A DNA stretch of 64,000 nucleotides, from positions 66,064 through 130,063 of the forward strand of contig CALBYK010000319.1 of the NCBI GenBank assembly GCA_937889855.1, read 5' to 3'. The translations under genes were made by a program, and so were the position numbers. Positions 38,937-45,896 of this stretch are shown here, piece after piece; position 1 is the first letter of the stretch; every line of letters starts with the position of its first letter. The notes under the pieces are model-generated. The model saw only the letters and a list, made by a program, of their open reading frames with translations. It was not told where the DNA came from and ran no database searches. The stretch is from an uncultured Prevotella sp. Its GTDB lineage: Bacteria > Bacteroidota > Bacteroidia > Bacteroidales > Bacteroidaceae.

Positions 38937-39421
38937 GAAAGCGAGTGTAGCTTTCGAATCTTAGGGCAAGTCACATTGTCTTAAGATTTGGAACTAGCTA
39001 TTCCAAACGCTGGCATTGTTTTCCTAGGCTGAAACTCCAGACGAAAACAAAAAGTAAAAGTCTAGGCAGTAATTGTTCCGCTGTGAGGTGGCAACCGTAG
39101 GCACAGATGCGATGACAGGCTGTGCAAGTGGAAGAAACACGAGACGGACGCTGGTCAACAAGTCCAATACGTGAAAAGGTTCCTTCTTTGGTAGCGCTGC
39201 CAAGAAGGTCGTGCCAACGCAAGACGTGGATGAGGGTCACGCCCTAGGTAGCATAGGTACCGAAAGGAAAGCGGTCAACACTCAATTGACTCTTCTATGC
39301 TCCCATGGTAGAATGGCATTCGCAAAGGTTCGGTTCTCTACCTGCGCTTGAGAAACGCGAAAGAGAACCTATCCCAAGTTGCGTGTAGGCAAATTCCGAC
39401 TTACACCCAACTTGGGATAGA
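38937..39421 (+). ncRNA. Putative large structured RNA upstream of the tRNA cluster
   Basis: About 485 nt from a consensus promoter with no reading frame. Visible stems: AATCTTA..TAAGATT (about 38957-38988), TTGGAA..TTCCAA, CCTTCTT..AAGAAGG (about 39180-39208), GGTTCTCT..GAGAACC (about 39328-39369) and a 19-bp near-perfect stem at 39370-39388/39403-39421 just before the tRNAs. Large ornate RNAs (GOLLD, ROOL) are known next to phage tRNA clusters. Membership was not established by motif, so it is described as a candidate. Confidence 0.55.
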
Positions 39422-39423
39422 CC

Positions 39424-39496
39424 TAAAAATAAGCTCAATTGGCAGAGTAGCAGACTTTTAATCTGACAAATCTGGGTTCGAGTCCCAGGCAAGCAA
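39424..39496 (+). tRNA. tRNA-Lys(UUU)-like gene with unpaired acceptor
   Basis: D arm, anticodon arm (CAGA-CTTTTAA-TCTG, anticodon TTT) and T arm (CTGGG-TTCGAGT-CCCAG) are normal. The 3' acceptor strand (GCAAGCA) has no complement in the 5' position (TAAAAAT). Either a decayed tRNA or the 3' part of the preceding RNA. Confidence 0.5.
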
Positions 39497-39500
39497 CCGC

Positions 39501-39573
39501 GCGCCTTTAACTCAGTTGGTAGAGTAGCTGACTCTTAATCAGAAAGTCCAGGGTTCGACCCCCTGAAGGCGCA
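39501..39573 (+). tRNA. tRNA-Lys(CUU)
   Basis: Acceptor GCGCCTT/AAGGCGC, anticodon loop CTCTTAA (CTT), T arm CAGGG-TTCGACC-CCCTG, discriminator A, CCA encoded. Confidence 0.9.
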
Positions 39574-39609
39574 CCACCTATTACCAACCTTAATTGGTTG
39601 TCATATAAA

Positions 39610-39682
39610 GCCGCAATAGCTCAGTTGGTAGAGCAGCTGTCTTGTAAACAGCAGGTCATCGGTTCAAGTCCGATTCGCGGCT
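39610..39682 (+). tRNA. tRNA-Thr(UGU)
   Basis: Acceptor GCCGCAA/TCGCGGC (one mismatch), anticodon stem GCTGT/ACAGC with loop CTTGTAA (TGT), T arm ATCGG-TTCAAGT-CCGAT, CCA encoded. Confidence 0.9.
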
Positions 39683-39686
39683 CCAT

Positions 39687-39759
39687 TGCGCGGGGGAGAA
39701 ACGGTTTCCTTGCTGGTTTCATAGGCCAGAGACACTAAGTTCGACTCTTAGACGCGCGA
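39687..39759 (+). tRNA. tRNA-Met(CAU) or Ile2
   Basis: Anticodon stem CTGGT/GCCAG with loop TTCATAG (CAT), T arm CTAAG-TTCGACT-CTTAG, acceptor TGCGCGG/ACGCGCG with a G-A mismatch at 7-66, CCA encoded. CAT could be elongator Met or, if lysidinylated, Ile. Confidence 0.8.
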
Positions 39760-39763
39760 CCAT

Positions 39764-39836
39764 TTCTCCGTAGTTTCAAATGGCAAAACCTCGGATTCTG
39801 GTTCCGATATTCTAGGTTCGAACCCTAGCGGAGAAG
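39764..39836 (+). tRNA. tRNA-Gln(CUG)
   Basis: Acceptor TTCTCCG/CGGAGAA, anticodon stem TCGGA/TCCGA with loop TTCTGGT (CTG), T arm CTAGG-TTCGAAC-CCTAG, CCA encoded. Confidence 0.88.
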
Positions 39837-39916
39837 CCACAACTTACAGTTGACTTTTGTTAACTTATTAGATATACTGCTTTTGTAAGGTAAGAGAGAG
39901 CCTTTGGAGGTCTTAA

Positions 39917-40483
39917 GTGAAGTATTGTACATTTATCGCAAAAGCCGACAATGGTTCCAGTAAAACGTATTATGTCGAAGCAGACAATCTGGTTTCCATC
40001 GAGGAAATGCGAGATTACGTTGGGCAGATTGCGGCAACTGACTTTGTGATTTCTGACGATGAAGTAGAGGACATAGACGTTCTAGACCCAACAGAGATGG
40101 ACGAAGATGGTATGCTTGCGGTCGTGGCTGATGTTAAGATGCGGCCAAAGCTTATTCTAGCGTCTCTAAACAATATCTCAAACGTTGTTCTTGGTATCTA
40201 TAGCCGCAACAATGACTTTGACATTGGTAGCATAGAATGCTTCTTGATTTCTGCCATTGCAGGGCAAGATGCTGACGTAACGGCCATTGAGAAGAGCGGT
40301 GGGGAAGAGAACACCCCAGTTGAGGTTGCAATTAATCGCGGCCAGATTGACTGCATTTCTCAACTCAAGCGCTATTGGCAAATCTCTGGGACGAAAATCG
40401 CAACGGGACTTCTTATTGTTCAGGCTATCACGGAAGAAGAGTACGACATGGAACTTTCAGAACGTGAAGTTGTGACAGTGTGA
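39917..40483 (+). CDS. Unrecognised 188-residue acidic protein
   Basis: GTG at 39917 after TTTGGAGGTCTTAA; promoter TTGACT near 39848 with ATATACT near 39872. Strand-rich N-terminus (YCTFIAKADNGSSKTYYVEADNL), acidic middle (DDEVEDIDVLDPTEMDEDGM), helical remainder. Sits between the two halves of the tRNA region. Function unknown. Confidence 0.55.
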   Translation: MKYCTFIAKADNGSSKTYYVEADNLVSIEEMRDYVGQIAATDFVISDDEVEDIDVLDPTEMDEDGMLAVVADVKMRPKLILASLNNISNVVLGIYSRNNDFDIGSIECFLISAIAGQDADVTAIEKSGGEENTPVEVAINRGQIDCISQLKRYWQISGTKIATGLLIVQAITEEEYDMELSEREVVTV

Positions 40484-40486
40484 TGT

Positions 40487-40516
40487 TTGACTCTTCGACT
40501 CTTGGCGTTGTATAAT
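40487..40516 (+). promoter_or_regulatory. Promoter of the MGCDIH gene
   Basis: TTGACT 40487-40492 and TATAAT 40511-40516; CTCTTGG in the spacer. Confidence 0.75.
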
Positions 40517-40553
40517 ATACTCGTAAAGAGGAAGCGCAAAGGAAGGAAACGAA

Positions 40554-41090
40554 ATGGGCTGCGACATCCACTGCTACGTTGCAAAGCGTGTTAAGGACAA
40601 TAATGGTTACCACTACGAGGCGGCACCGATTTACCGCAAGCAGCGTAAGAATTGGCTTGACGACGACAGCGAGATGGTGTACAATCTTTGTGATATCGAT
40701 GTGGGGCGTGATTATCAGCTCTTTGGTGTTCTTGCAGGCGTGAGGTATCTTGGGCTTGAGCAGATTGCGGATGCGCGTGGATTTGACGAGTTCTGCCCAG
40801 AAGAGATTCGAGCGCAGTACGAGGAGTTCTCAGTGGATTACCACGATGTGTCGTTCTATAATATGAACGAGATTAAAGAGGCGATTAAGGATAAGAAGCG
40901 CTATCCGAAGTGGAACACCTATGACACGGAAGACGAGGACGGAAACCTTGTCGAGGTAAAGGACAAGAATGATCCCGGCCCCCATCAGTCTCTTAAGTGG
41001 TTCTACAAGCATGTTATGGAGTTTGCGAATCAGGCGTGGTATTACGTTGAGCCTGAAGACGTTCGAGTCTACTTTTGGTTTGACAACTAA
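40554..41090 (+). CDS. Conserved phage protein, MGCDIH family
   Basis: 178 residues, ATG at 40554 after GGAAGGAAACG. Starts MGCDIHCYVAKRV and contains DYQLFGVLAGVRYLGL. The start motif MGCDIH and the later LFxxLAGVR are hallmarks of a widespread phage protein family of unknown function; the Cys and His near the N-terminus are probably metal or substrate ligands. The rest is acidic and Trp/Tyr-rich. Confidence 0.7.
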   Translation: MGCDIHCYVAKRVKDNNGYHYEAAPIYRKQRKNWLDDDSEMVYNLCDIDVGRDYQLFGVLAGVRYLGLEQIADARGFDEFCPEEIRAQYEEFSVDYHDVSFYNMNEIKEAIKDKKRYPKWNTYDTEDEDGNLVEVKDKNDPGPHQSLKWFYKHVMEFANQAWYYVEPEDVRVYFWFDN

Positions 41091-41107
41091 AGTAGAAAAT
41101 TCTCTAC

Positions 41108-41137
41108 TTGACAATTTGGTTCGTCTCGTTGTATAAT
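41108..41137 (+). promoter_or_regulatory. Consensus promoter of the second structured RNA
   Basis: TTGACA 41108-41113 and TATAAT 41132-41137 with 18-nt spacer. Confidence 0.85.
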
Positions 41138-41494
41138 GTACGAGACGTTGGGAGATGAAGAATCTCCAAAGTAGTGCGTTTGCTGGTATCGCCTCGAATA
41201 ACCAGCCGTGCGCGTGAGATGCAAATTGTAAAATGTTTGTTTCTCACGGGCACGAACAGACCTTGAGTCTGCTACGGTCTATTCCCAACAGCCGAAACTA
41301 TACTAGTTAATCGTCTTCGTGAGGGACGCCCACTTGTACGTTACAAGGCGCTAAACTGTTACACGTATCCGTTTTGACAACCACGAGACGGTTATGTCCG
41401 TGATGAAGCTATGCCGTAATAAGCTTCCGGTTTCAAGTCAAGAGGATTAGCTACCTTTAATGGCTGAAGTTCAGGAGTTATGAACTTTTTTTTT
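41138..41494 (+). ncRNA. Putative structured RNA with promoter and terminator
   Basis: About 350 nt without a reading frame, bounded by a perfect promoter and a GTTCA..TGAAC + nine T terminator (41467-41494). Stems include GGAGAT..ATCTCC, GCTGGT..ACCAGC, GCGTGAGA..TCTCACGG and CAGAC..GTCTG. Directly precedes the second tRNA group. Not similar by eye to the 38937 RNA. Confidence 0.6.
41467..41494 (+). terminator. Terminator of the 41138 RNA
   Basis: GAAGTTCA..TGAACTT followed by a long T-run. Confidence 0.8.
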
Positions 41495-41515
41495 GCGCTT
41501 TTGTAATTTTATAGT

Positions 41516-41607
41516 GCGGAATTAGTTTAATTGGTAAAACAGCACTCTTATAAAGTGTATTATCGCCAGATTAGCGAAAATTTTTGGTTCGAGTCCAAAA
41601 TTCCGCA
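41516..41607 (+). tRNA. tRNA with anticodon UAU and long variable arm
   Basis: Acceptor GCGGAAT/ATTCCGC; anticodon stem GCACT/AGTGT with loop CTTATAA (TAT, reads ATA); T arm TTTGG-TTCGAGT-CCAAA; discriminator A; no encoded CCA. The variable region is 24 nt with a TCGC/GCGA stem, a class II feature normally seen in Leu, Ser and Tyr tRNAs. Flanks extend the acceptor to a perfect 19-bp stem (41504-41522 with 41600-41618). Confidence 0.75.
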
Positions 41608-41765
41608 CTATAAAATTATAGTTTCTTAGCTTCTGTTAATATACATCTATCAAAGAAAAAGAGTAAAAGTGAATAAGTGTCTGATAACACTATAAGAAAA
41701 TGGTGTATTAATTACGATCTTCCGTCAAAAGCTTCTTTTTACGCTGCAAAGCACAAAGAAAATGC

Positions 41766-41794
41766 TTGACTTTTCTTTGTGCGGCTGGTATGAT
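41766..41794 (+). promoter_or_regulatory. Promoter of the tRNA-Ser group
   Basis: TTGACT 41766-41771 and TATGAT 41789-41794, 17-nt spacer. Confidence 0.65.
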
Positions 41795-41810
41795 AGTATC
41801 AGCAAGTGAA

Positions 41811-41970
41811 GGAAACCTTGAAAAGAGAATAAAAGGAGGTAACCTGTTCCGGCTATCTGCTCTATCTGTATCTCCCGCATTTCATCTTGCATGTAGAAAT
41901 ACAACGTTTGTTCAACACCGTTTTGGCAGGACGAAAGTTCGCCTTCTTTTATTCTCTTTTCGGGGTTTCC
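41811..41970 (+). ncRNA. Long hairpin leader before tRNA-Ser
   Basis: 29-nt arms at 41811-41839 and 41942-41970 match in 26 of 29 positions, enclosing about 100 nt. The reading frame across it lacks a supported start. The structure ends 10 nt before tRNA-Ser(GCU), so it is part of the tRNA precursor. Confidence 0.5.
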
Positions 41971-41980
41971 TGGTTCTTTT

Positions 41981-42064
41981 GGAGACATGGCGTAATGGTA
42001 TCGCAACGCCCTGCTAAGGCGTCCTAGGCTATGCCTAGTCCGAGTTCGATTCTCGGTGTCTCCG
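41981..42064 (+). tRNA. tRNA-Ser(GCU)
   Basis: Acceptor GGAGACA/TGTCTCC, anticodon stem ACGCC/GGCGT with loop CTGCTAA (GCT), long variable arm with CCTAGGC/GCCTAG, T arm CCGAG-TTCGATT-CTCGG, discriminator G, CCA encoded. Confidence 0.92.
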
Positions 42065-42130
42065 CCACTAACTATCGTGCGTGACAACGCACGTTGATAT
42101 GCAAGTTAGGCTCTAAGGAGTCTTTCTTGC

Positions 42131-42217
42131 GGAGTGTTGGCCGAGTCTGGTTTAAGGCACTTGTCTAGAAAACAAGCGAGCCGCAAGGTTCCGAAAGTTC
42201 GAATCTTTCACACTCCG
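42131..42217 (+). tRNA. tRNA-Ser with anticodon AGA
   Basis: Acceptor GGAGTGT/ACACTCC, anticodon stem CTTGT/ACAAG with loop CTAGAAA (AGA), long variable arm, T arm GAAAG-TTCGAAT-CTTTC, discriminator G as in Ser tRNAs, no encoded CCA. A34 is unusual in bacteria outside Arg(ACG); a GGA parent with G34 changed to A is likely. Confidence 0.82.
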
Positions 42218-42330
42218 CAAGCAAGACTTCTGGCGAAGAATAAGCCCAGTGAGCAGACTTCTCTCGAGAATGGCGCAATTCCGCTGATAGTCTGCAAATT
42301 GCATTCTTTAAAAAATAGAATAGGTCAAGT

Positions 42331-42421
42331 CGGCGTGCATCCCGATTGGTCTAGAGGACGGGGCCTCAAAAGCCTTTGACGGTAATCATTCCGTATGGGG
42401 GTTCGAATCCCCCCACGCCGA
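42331..42421 (+). tRNA. tRNA-Leu(CAA) at the tip of a 21-bp stem
   Basis: Acceptor CGGCGTG/CACGCCG, anticodon loop CTCAAAA (CAA), variable arm ACGG/CCGT, T arm GGGGG-TTCGAAT-CCCCC, discriminator A, no CCA. Flanks continue the acceptor perfectly: 42317-42337 pairs with 42414-42434 over 21 bp, and TTTTT follows, so the precursor stem also looks like a terminator. Confidence 0.85.
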
Positions 42422-42491
42422 CTTGACCTATTCTTTTTATTAATAAACTAAATAGACTGGTTAGAAAGCAGCTAGATATGCTAGATTCCGT

Positions 42492-42521
42492 TTGACTCTT
42501 GAAGCAAGTCTATGATACAAT
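42492..42521 (+). promoter_or_regulatory. Promoter of the 42560 gene
   Basis: TTGACT 42492-42497 and TACAAT 42516-42521, 18-nt spacer. Confidence 0.7.
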
Positions 42522-42559
42522 ATGCTTGTAAGCAAGGCGGGCAAAAGTAGGGAGCTAAA

Positions 42560-42913
42560 ATGTCCGACGAGAACTTCAAGAAGAACTTCCAGAACCACGT
42601 CAATGAGATTGCTGACTATCTTGAGGAGATTAAAGAGAACAATTTCTTCGAGGACGAGAACGAGGAGCAGTCTTATTTTGACGATACTTATAACGTCGAT
42701 TTTATCTGGCGTCTTGGTTGTGGCCTTATGGGTGTCCGTATCATGGTAGCATGTGGCGGCCCGAACATCTGGGTTGACACTTACAATCGTGAGGTTCACG
42801 GTTATTGGGGATGTGATGAGGTGACAGCTCCGCTCTCTATTGATTGCTGTGATTTGATTGATGCTCTTTACGAGGATGGCGTACAAGATATGATTTATAA
42901 CGATCGAAATTAA
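42560..42913 (+). CDS. Conserved GGP-x-I-x-x-DT family protein, copy 2
   Basis: 117 residues, ATG at 42560 after GTAGGGAGC. Acidic N-terminal helix (EIADYLEEIKENNFFEDENEE), then VACGGPNIWVDTYNREV and GYWGCDEVTAP, shared with the 17850 protein. The presence of two members in different modules of one phage suggests related but separate jobs. Function unknown. Confidence 0.65.
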   Translation: MSDENFKKNFQNHVNEIADYLEEIKENNFFEDENEEQSYFDDTYNVDFIWRLGCGLMGVRIMVACGGPNIWVDTYNREVHGYWGCDEVTAPLSIDCCDLIDALYEDGVQDMIYNDRN

Positions 42914-42936
42914 TTCCAAGAGAAAAAGGAGATTAT

Positions 42937-43077
42937 ATGTCTATTAAGTCAGAGCTTTCCGCACTATACGACCGCAAGAACAAGCTTCTACAGAACGGTA
43001 AGAACGCCGAGGGGCAGGGTGTTCTTCGCAAGATTGACCGCAAGATTCACGAGCTTGAGAAGATGGCAAATAAGTAG
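42937..43077 (+). CDS. Small 46-residue helical protein
   Basis: ATG at 42937 with AAAAAGGAG. Two basic helices (SELSALYDRKNKLLQNG, VLRKIDRKIHELEKM) separated by a short turn; likely a small helical hairpin. Follows the previous gene by 23 nt, ends at a terminator. Confidence 0.55.
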   Translation: MSIKSELSALYDRKNKLLQNGKNAEGQGVLRKIDRKIHELEKMANK

Positions 43078-43092
43078 ACCTCTTTCTTTTGA

Positions 43093-43130
43093 GTGGGGCG
43101 TTCCTTTCCTTGGAATGCCCCACTTTTTTT
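43093..43130 (+). terminator. Rho-independent terminator
   Basis: GTGGGGCGTTCC and GGAATGCCCCAC, then seven T. Confidence 0.92.
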
Positions 43131-43131
43131 A

Positions 43132-43160
43132 TTGACTTTAAGTGCTACCTGTGGTATGCT
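43132..43160 (+). promoter_or_regulatory. Promoter of the 43191 operon
   Basis: TTGACT 43132-43137, TATGCT 43155-43160, 17-nt spacer; CCAAGAGAAGAAAGGAG follows. Confidence 0.75.
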
Positions 43161-43190
43161 TCTCTCCAAGAGAAGAAAGGAGCTGATGTT

Positions 43191-43658
43191 ATGGCTTGGA
43201 ACAAGGAAAAAGATTTGAAGCTAAAGTATGAATACGTTGACGGCGAGAATGATTCGCCGCACAGGAAGAGACGCAAGAAGACTTCCCCAAAAAAGGCTAA
43301 CCACCGCCACGAGTATAAGAATATCGTGATTGACTTTCGTTACCCTAATGACTATCCTATCTCTAGGCTTGCGGGAACAGTCGGGCACACAATCGAATCG
43401 TACTGTACCGTTTGCGGCAAGGTGAGCGGCGGAAAGATTGACCCTGCCGCGAAGGAGCTTTTCCCGCATGTCGGATATGGTCATTTCGGGTACTCTATTG
43501 CAATTGCGGGCTATGAGAAGGAGACGCAAGAGTATCGCGCTTGGGCAAACGAGCATTATCCACATTACATGTTGACGGACTATTGGGATGGCTGTCTTAA
43601 CAAATCGATGATTCTTGACCTGAATCATATAATTTCACCCAAAAGTCAAGAAAAGTAA
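43191..43658 (+). CDS. Unrecognised 155-residue protein with a CxxC pair
   Basis: ATG at 43191 (GAAAGGAGC upstream; the longer frame crosses the terminator and promoter). Basic N-terminus (HRKRRKKTSPKKANHRHEY), a SYCTVCGKVSGGK pair typical of a half zinc ribbon, and a Tyr/His-rich C-terminal half. Probably binds nucleic acid. First of four closely spaced genes leading to thyX. Confidence 0.55.
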   Translation: MAWNKEKDLKLKYEYVDGENDSPHRKRRKKTSPKKANHRHEYKNIVIDFRYPNDYPISRLAGTVGHTIESYCTVCGKVSGGKIDPAAKELFPHVGYGHFGYSIAIAGYEKETQEYRAWANEHYPHYMLTDYWDGCLNKSMILDLNHIISPKSQEK

Positions 43659-43673
43659 CAGAGAGGAACGTCT

Positions 43674-43991
43674 ATGATTCAAATTGAGACAACTCTTGGG
43701 TATGGTTTTCATGTGCCGCGCGACCAAGCAGAAGGCGTAAAGAGTTCTGCTGACGAATATCTTTTGCGGCCTATGTGCGGCACATGCGGGCAGTCCCCGT
43801 ATTTCTTCGGGCTTCCGCTGCATACAATCAACTCAAGAAGTGCGTATACCGAGTTTGACCTTTCAGAGTTCGAGGTAAAGGACTTGAACGGGTGCATGAC
43901 CCGAGCACTGAACGAGGAATTTGAGAAGACTTTTGGCCGCAAGCCGCCTTTTGACCCAAAGTTTATGATGTTCACTGACATTATCGCGTAA
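43674..43991 (+). CDS. Unrecognised 105-residue protein
   Basis: ATG at 43674 after AGAGAGGAACG. Contains MCGTCGQSPYFFGLP (CxxC) and an acidic C-terminal half. Function unknown; same operon as thyX. Confidence 0.55.
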   Translation: MIQIETTLGYGFHVPRDQAEGVKSSADEYLLRPMCGTCGQSPYFFGLPLHTINSRSAYTEFDLSEFEVKDLNGCMTRALNEEFEKTFGRKPPFDPKFMMFTDIIA

Positions 43992-43995
43992 CGGC

Positions 43996-44205
43996 ATGAC
44001 TAGCATTCAAGATGGAAGGTTCATCAGCCCGAACGATATCAGAGCCGCTTGGAAGGCCGTGTGCGAGTCTGGGCAGGTAGCAGCCCCGCCCCAGGCCATG
44101 GAGACGTTAGGGCAGCTCGTGGTGGCTCAGGCGGTGGCTGTCGCGGCACGTGGTGGCGCGGCAAGCGCAGAGACGGACAAAGACGAGAGTACGGAGGAAA
44201 AGTGA
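43996..44205 (+). CDS. Unrecognised 69-residue protein
   Basis: ATG at 43996, 4 nt after the preceding stop. Ala/Val-rich helix (LGQLVVAQAVAVAARGGAA) and an acidic tail; its stop overlaps the GTG of thyX, so it may be coupled to it. Its G+C is higher than neighbours. Confidence 0.45.
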   Translation: MTSIQDGRFISPNDIRAAWKAVCESGQVAAPPQAMETLGQLVVAQAVAVAARGGAASAETDKDESTEEK

Positions 44206-44807
44206 AGGTTACTGTAGTAGACGCAACGCAGAATCCCATTGATATTATTTCCATTGCCGCTGGTTCCAGCACTAGGCGCGAGAATGTCAAGTTCAGCCGC
44301 GTGAAGAAGTGCATCGAGGACAAGCATAGCGTCCATGAGTTCGCGGATGTGACATTTAAGATTGAGGGAATTTCAAGAGCGTGTCTCGCGCAACTTACGC
44401 GCCACAGAATTGCAACTTATTGCGTTGAATCACAACGGTACAACAAGTATGACCTCACAAGCGACGATTGGTATGTTATTCCGCCTGTAATTGAAAATGA
44501 TGCGCCACGTCTTGCGGCTTTTCAAGACGCAATGTCAAGTGCCGCTGGTGTCTATCGTGAGATGCTTGATGATGGGGTAAAGGCAGAGGACGCGCGTTTT
44601 GTTCTCCCAGAAGCGACAAAGACAAATCTGCATATGAAGATTAACGCACGTAGTCTTTGGAACTTCCTTAATCAGAGACGAGCACCGCACGCACAGTGGG
44701 AGATTCACGAGCTTGCAGACAAGATGATTGAGGCTCTTGACTCTTACAACGAGCAGTGGCACCAGATGATGGACATTTATCGCGGCACAGAAGAGCTGGT
44801 AAATTAA
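44202..44807 (+). CDS. thyX: Flavin-dependent thymidylate synthase
   Basis: 201 residues from GTG at 44202 (GGAGGAAAA upstream; the in-frame ATG at 44049 only reads the preceding gene out of phase). Makes dTMP from dUMP using FAD, NADPH and methylene-tetrahydrofolate. Signature RHRIATYCVESQRY (about 80-93) fits the ThyX motif RHRxxSxxxxSxR with the dUMP-binding Arg residues; SLWNFLNQR and AQWEIHELA (about 150-170) are the C-terminal active-site helices. The first Ser of the motif is Thr here. Usual length. Supplies dTTP for phage replication. Confidence 0.93.
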   Translation: MKVTVVDATQNPIDIISIAAGSSTRRENVKFSRVKKCIEDKHSVHEFADVTFKIEGISRACLAQLTRHRIATYCVESQRYNKYDLTSDDWYVIPPVIENDAPRLAAFQDAMSSAAGVYREMLDDGVKAEDARFVLPEATKTNLHMKINARSLWNFLNQRRAPHAQWEIHELADKMIEALDSYNEQWHQMMDIYRGTEELVN

Positions 44808-44815
44808 CTTTTCTA

Positions 44816-44848
44816 ATAGCGTCTTTCCAAAAGAAAGGCGCTATTTTT
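44816..44848 (+). terminator. Rho-independent terminator
   Basis: ATAGCGTCTTTC and GAAAGGCGCTAT, then five T. Confidence 0.88.
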
Positions 44849-44912
44849 GTATCGACTTTTTACGCGTTTGGCGCTATACTGGTATCAACAAGCAGCGACG
44901 GAAGGAAAGAGT

Positions 44913-45152
44913 ATGAGCAACGTCACGATGAACGCGGATGATTTTCTCAGTGAGTTCAATAAGAACTACGATGCAATCTATGATGGCCTTGTTGACTATG
45001 ATACGGTTGACGCCGCAGTCTCTTTTGGGGACGAGTTCATCAAGACGCACAAGGACTTTGTGAGTGAGTTCGTGAAGTTCCGTGGTGATTTTCTCTCCAG
45101 CGACAGAGAGGTTGCGGCGTTCGCCCTTACCATTGCCGAGCACGTCAACTAA
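44913..45152 (+). CDS. Unrecognised 79-residue acidic protein
   Basis: ATG at 44913 behind GGAAGGAAAGAG. Helical (FLSEFNKNYDAIYDGLVDYD, FIKTHKDFVSEFVKFRG). First gene of a five-gene run through phoH. Confidence 0.55.
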   Translation: MSNVTMNADDFLSEFNKNYDAIYDGLVDYDTVDAAVSFGDEFIKTHKDFVSEFVKFRGDFLSSDREVAAFALTIAEHVN

Positions 45153-45165
45153 TAGAGAGAAATAA

Positions 45166-45732
45166 ATGATTACTCAATATTCTTATGGAAACAGCGCAAG
45201 CCCGAACATGTCAAACAACGTGATTGACAGATACAAGATGTGGACTGCCGCAGAGGTGCGGGCAGACCTAGACGAGAATCGAAGTGACGCCGTTTGTATC
45301 TTTGAGAATGTCGGGTATAATATCAACATCTCTTGTGCTATTCGCTCTCTTAATGCGTTTCTCGGCAAGGAATGCTATATCGTTGGCCGCAGACGCTATG
45401 ACACGCGTGGCGCACGAGGTGTCAACCACTACGAGCACATCTTTCATGCGGACACAATTCAAGAGGTATTTGACAAGCTTGCTCCTCTTGGATACGAGTT
45501 TATCGCAATCGACAATATCATGGAGTGCAATCCGCAGAATATTTGGGACATCGACATGCAGAAGAAGACAGCTTTTGTATTTGGTTCTGAATCAGAAGGA
45601 TTATCCCAAGAGGCAATTGACATTTGCGACAGAATGGCGTATATCAAGCAAGACGGTAGTGTGCGGTCAATGAACGTTGCTTGTGCCGCAAGTTGCGTAT
45701 TAGCGGAGTATACACGTAGATTTAGGGGGTAG
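45166..45732 (+). CDS. SpoU/TrmH-family RNA 2'-O-methyltransferase
   Basis: 188 residues, ATG at 45166. Three SPOUT motifs in order: NVGYNINISCAIRSLNAF (motif 1, N-x-x-x-x-x-R), FVFGSESEGLS (motif 2, G-S-E-x-x-G) and GSVRSMNVACAASCVL (motif 3, S-x-N-x-x-x-A). These form the trefoil knot that binds S-adenosylmethionine. Family members methylate the 2'-O of tRNA or rRNA ribose. Given the tRNA cluster nearby, a tRNA target such as position 18 or 34 is likely but not shown. Confidence 0.88.
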   Translation: MITQYSYGNSASPNMSNNVIDRYKMWTAAEVRADLDENRSDAVCIFENVGYNINISCAIRSLNAFLGKECYIVGRRRYDTRGARGVNHYEHIFHADTIQEVFDKLAPLGYEFIAIDNIMECNPQNIWDIDMQKKTAFVFGSESEGLSQEAIDICDRMAYIKQDGSVRSMNVACAASCVLAEYTRRFRG

Positions 45733-45734
45733 AT

Positions 45735-45896
45735 ATGTTGAATGATTTTTTATTTCTGGCCTACATTGTGTTTCTCGTCTTCTACATTGTCAAGATGACA
45801 GGAAATACTGACGAAATGATAGAGTTGTATATTAAGACAAAGACACATGTTAGAGAGTCAAGATTCTTTAGATGGATTTATCCTCTTATGCGTTGA
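45735..45896 (+). CDS. Small membrane protein overlapping phoH
   Basis: 53 residues, ATG at 45735, 2 nt after the previous stop (TTAGGGGGTAG upstream). N-terminal hydrophobic segment (FLFLAYIVFLVFYIV), then a basic tail. It overlaps the first 50 nt of the phoH frame. Function unknown. Confidence 0.45.
   Translation: MLNDFLFLAYIVFLVFYIVKMTGNTDEMIELYIKTKTHVRESRFFRWIYPLMR

Noticed and set aside
41766..42017. 83-codon frame through the inverted repeat before tRNA-Ser
   Set aside because: It runs into the tRNA itself, starts inside the promoter and is explained by RNA structure.
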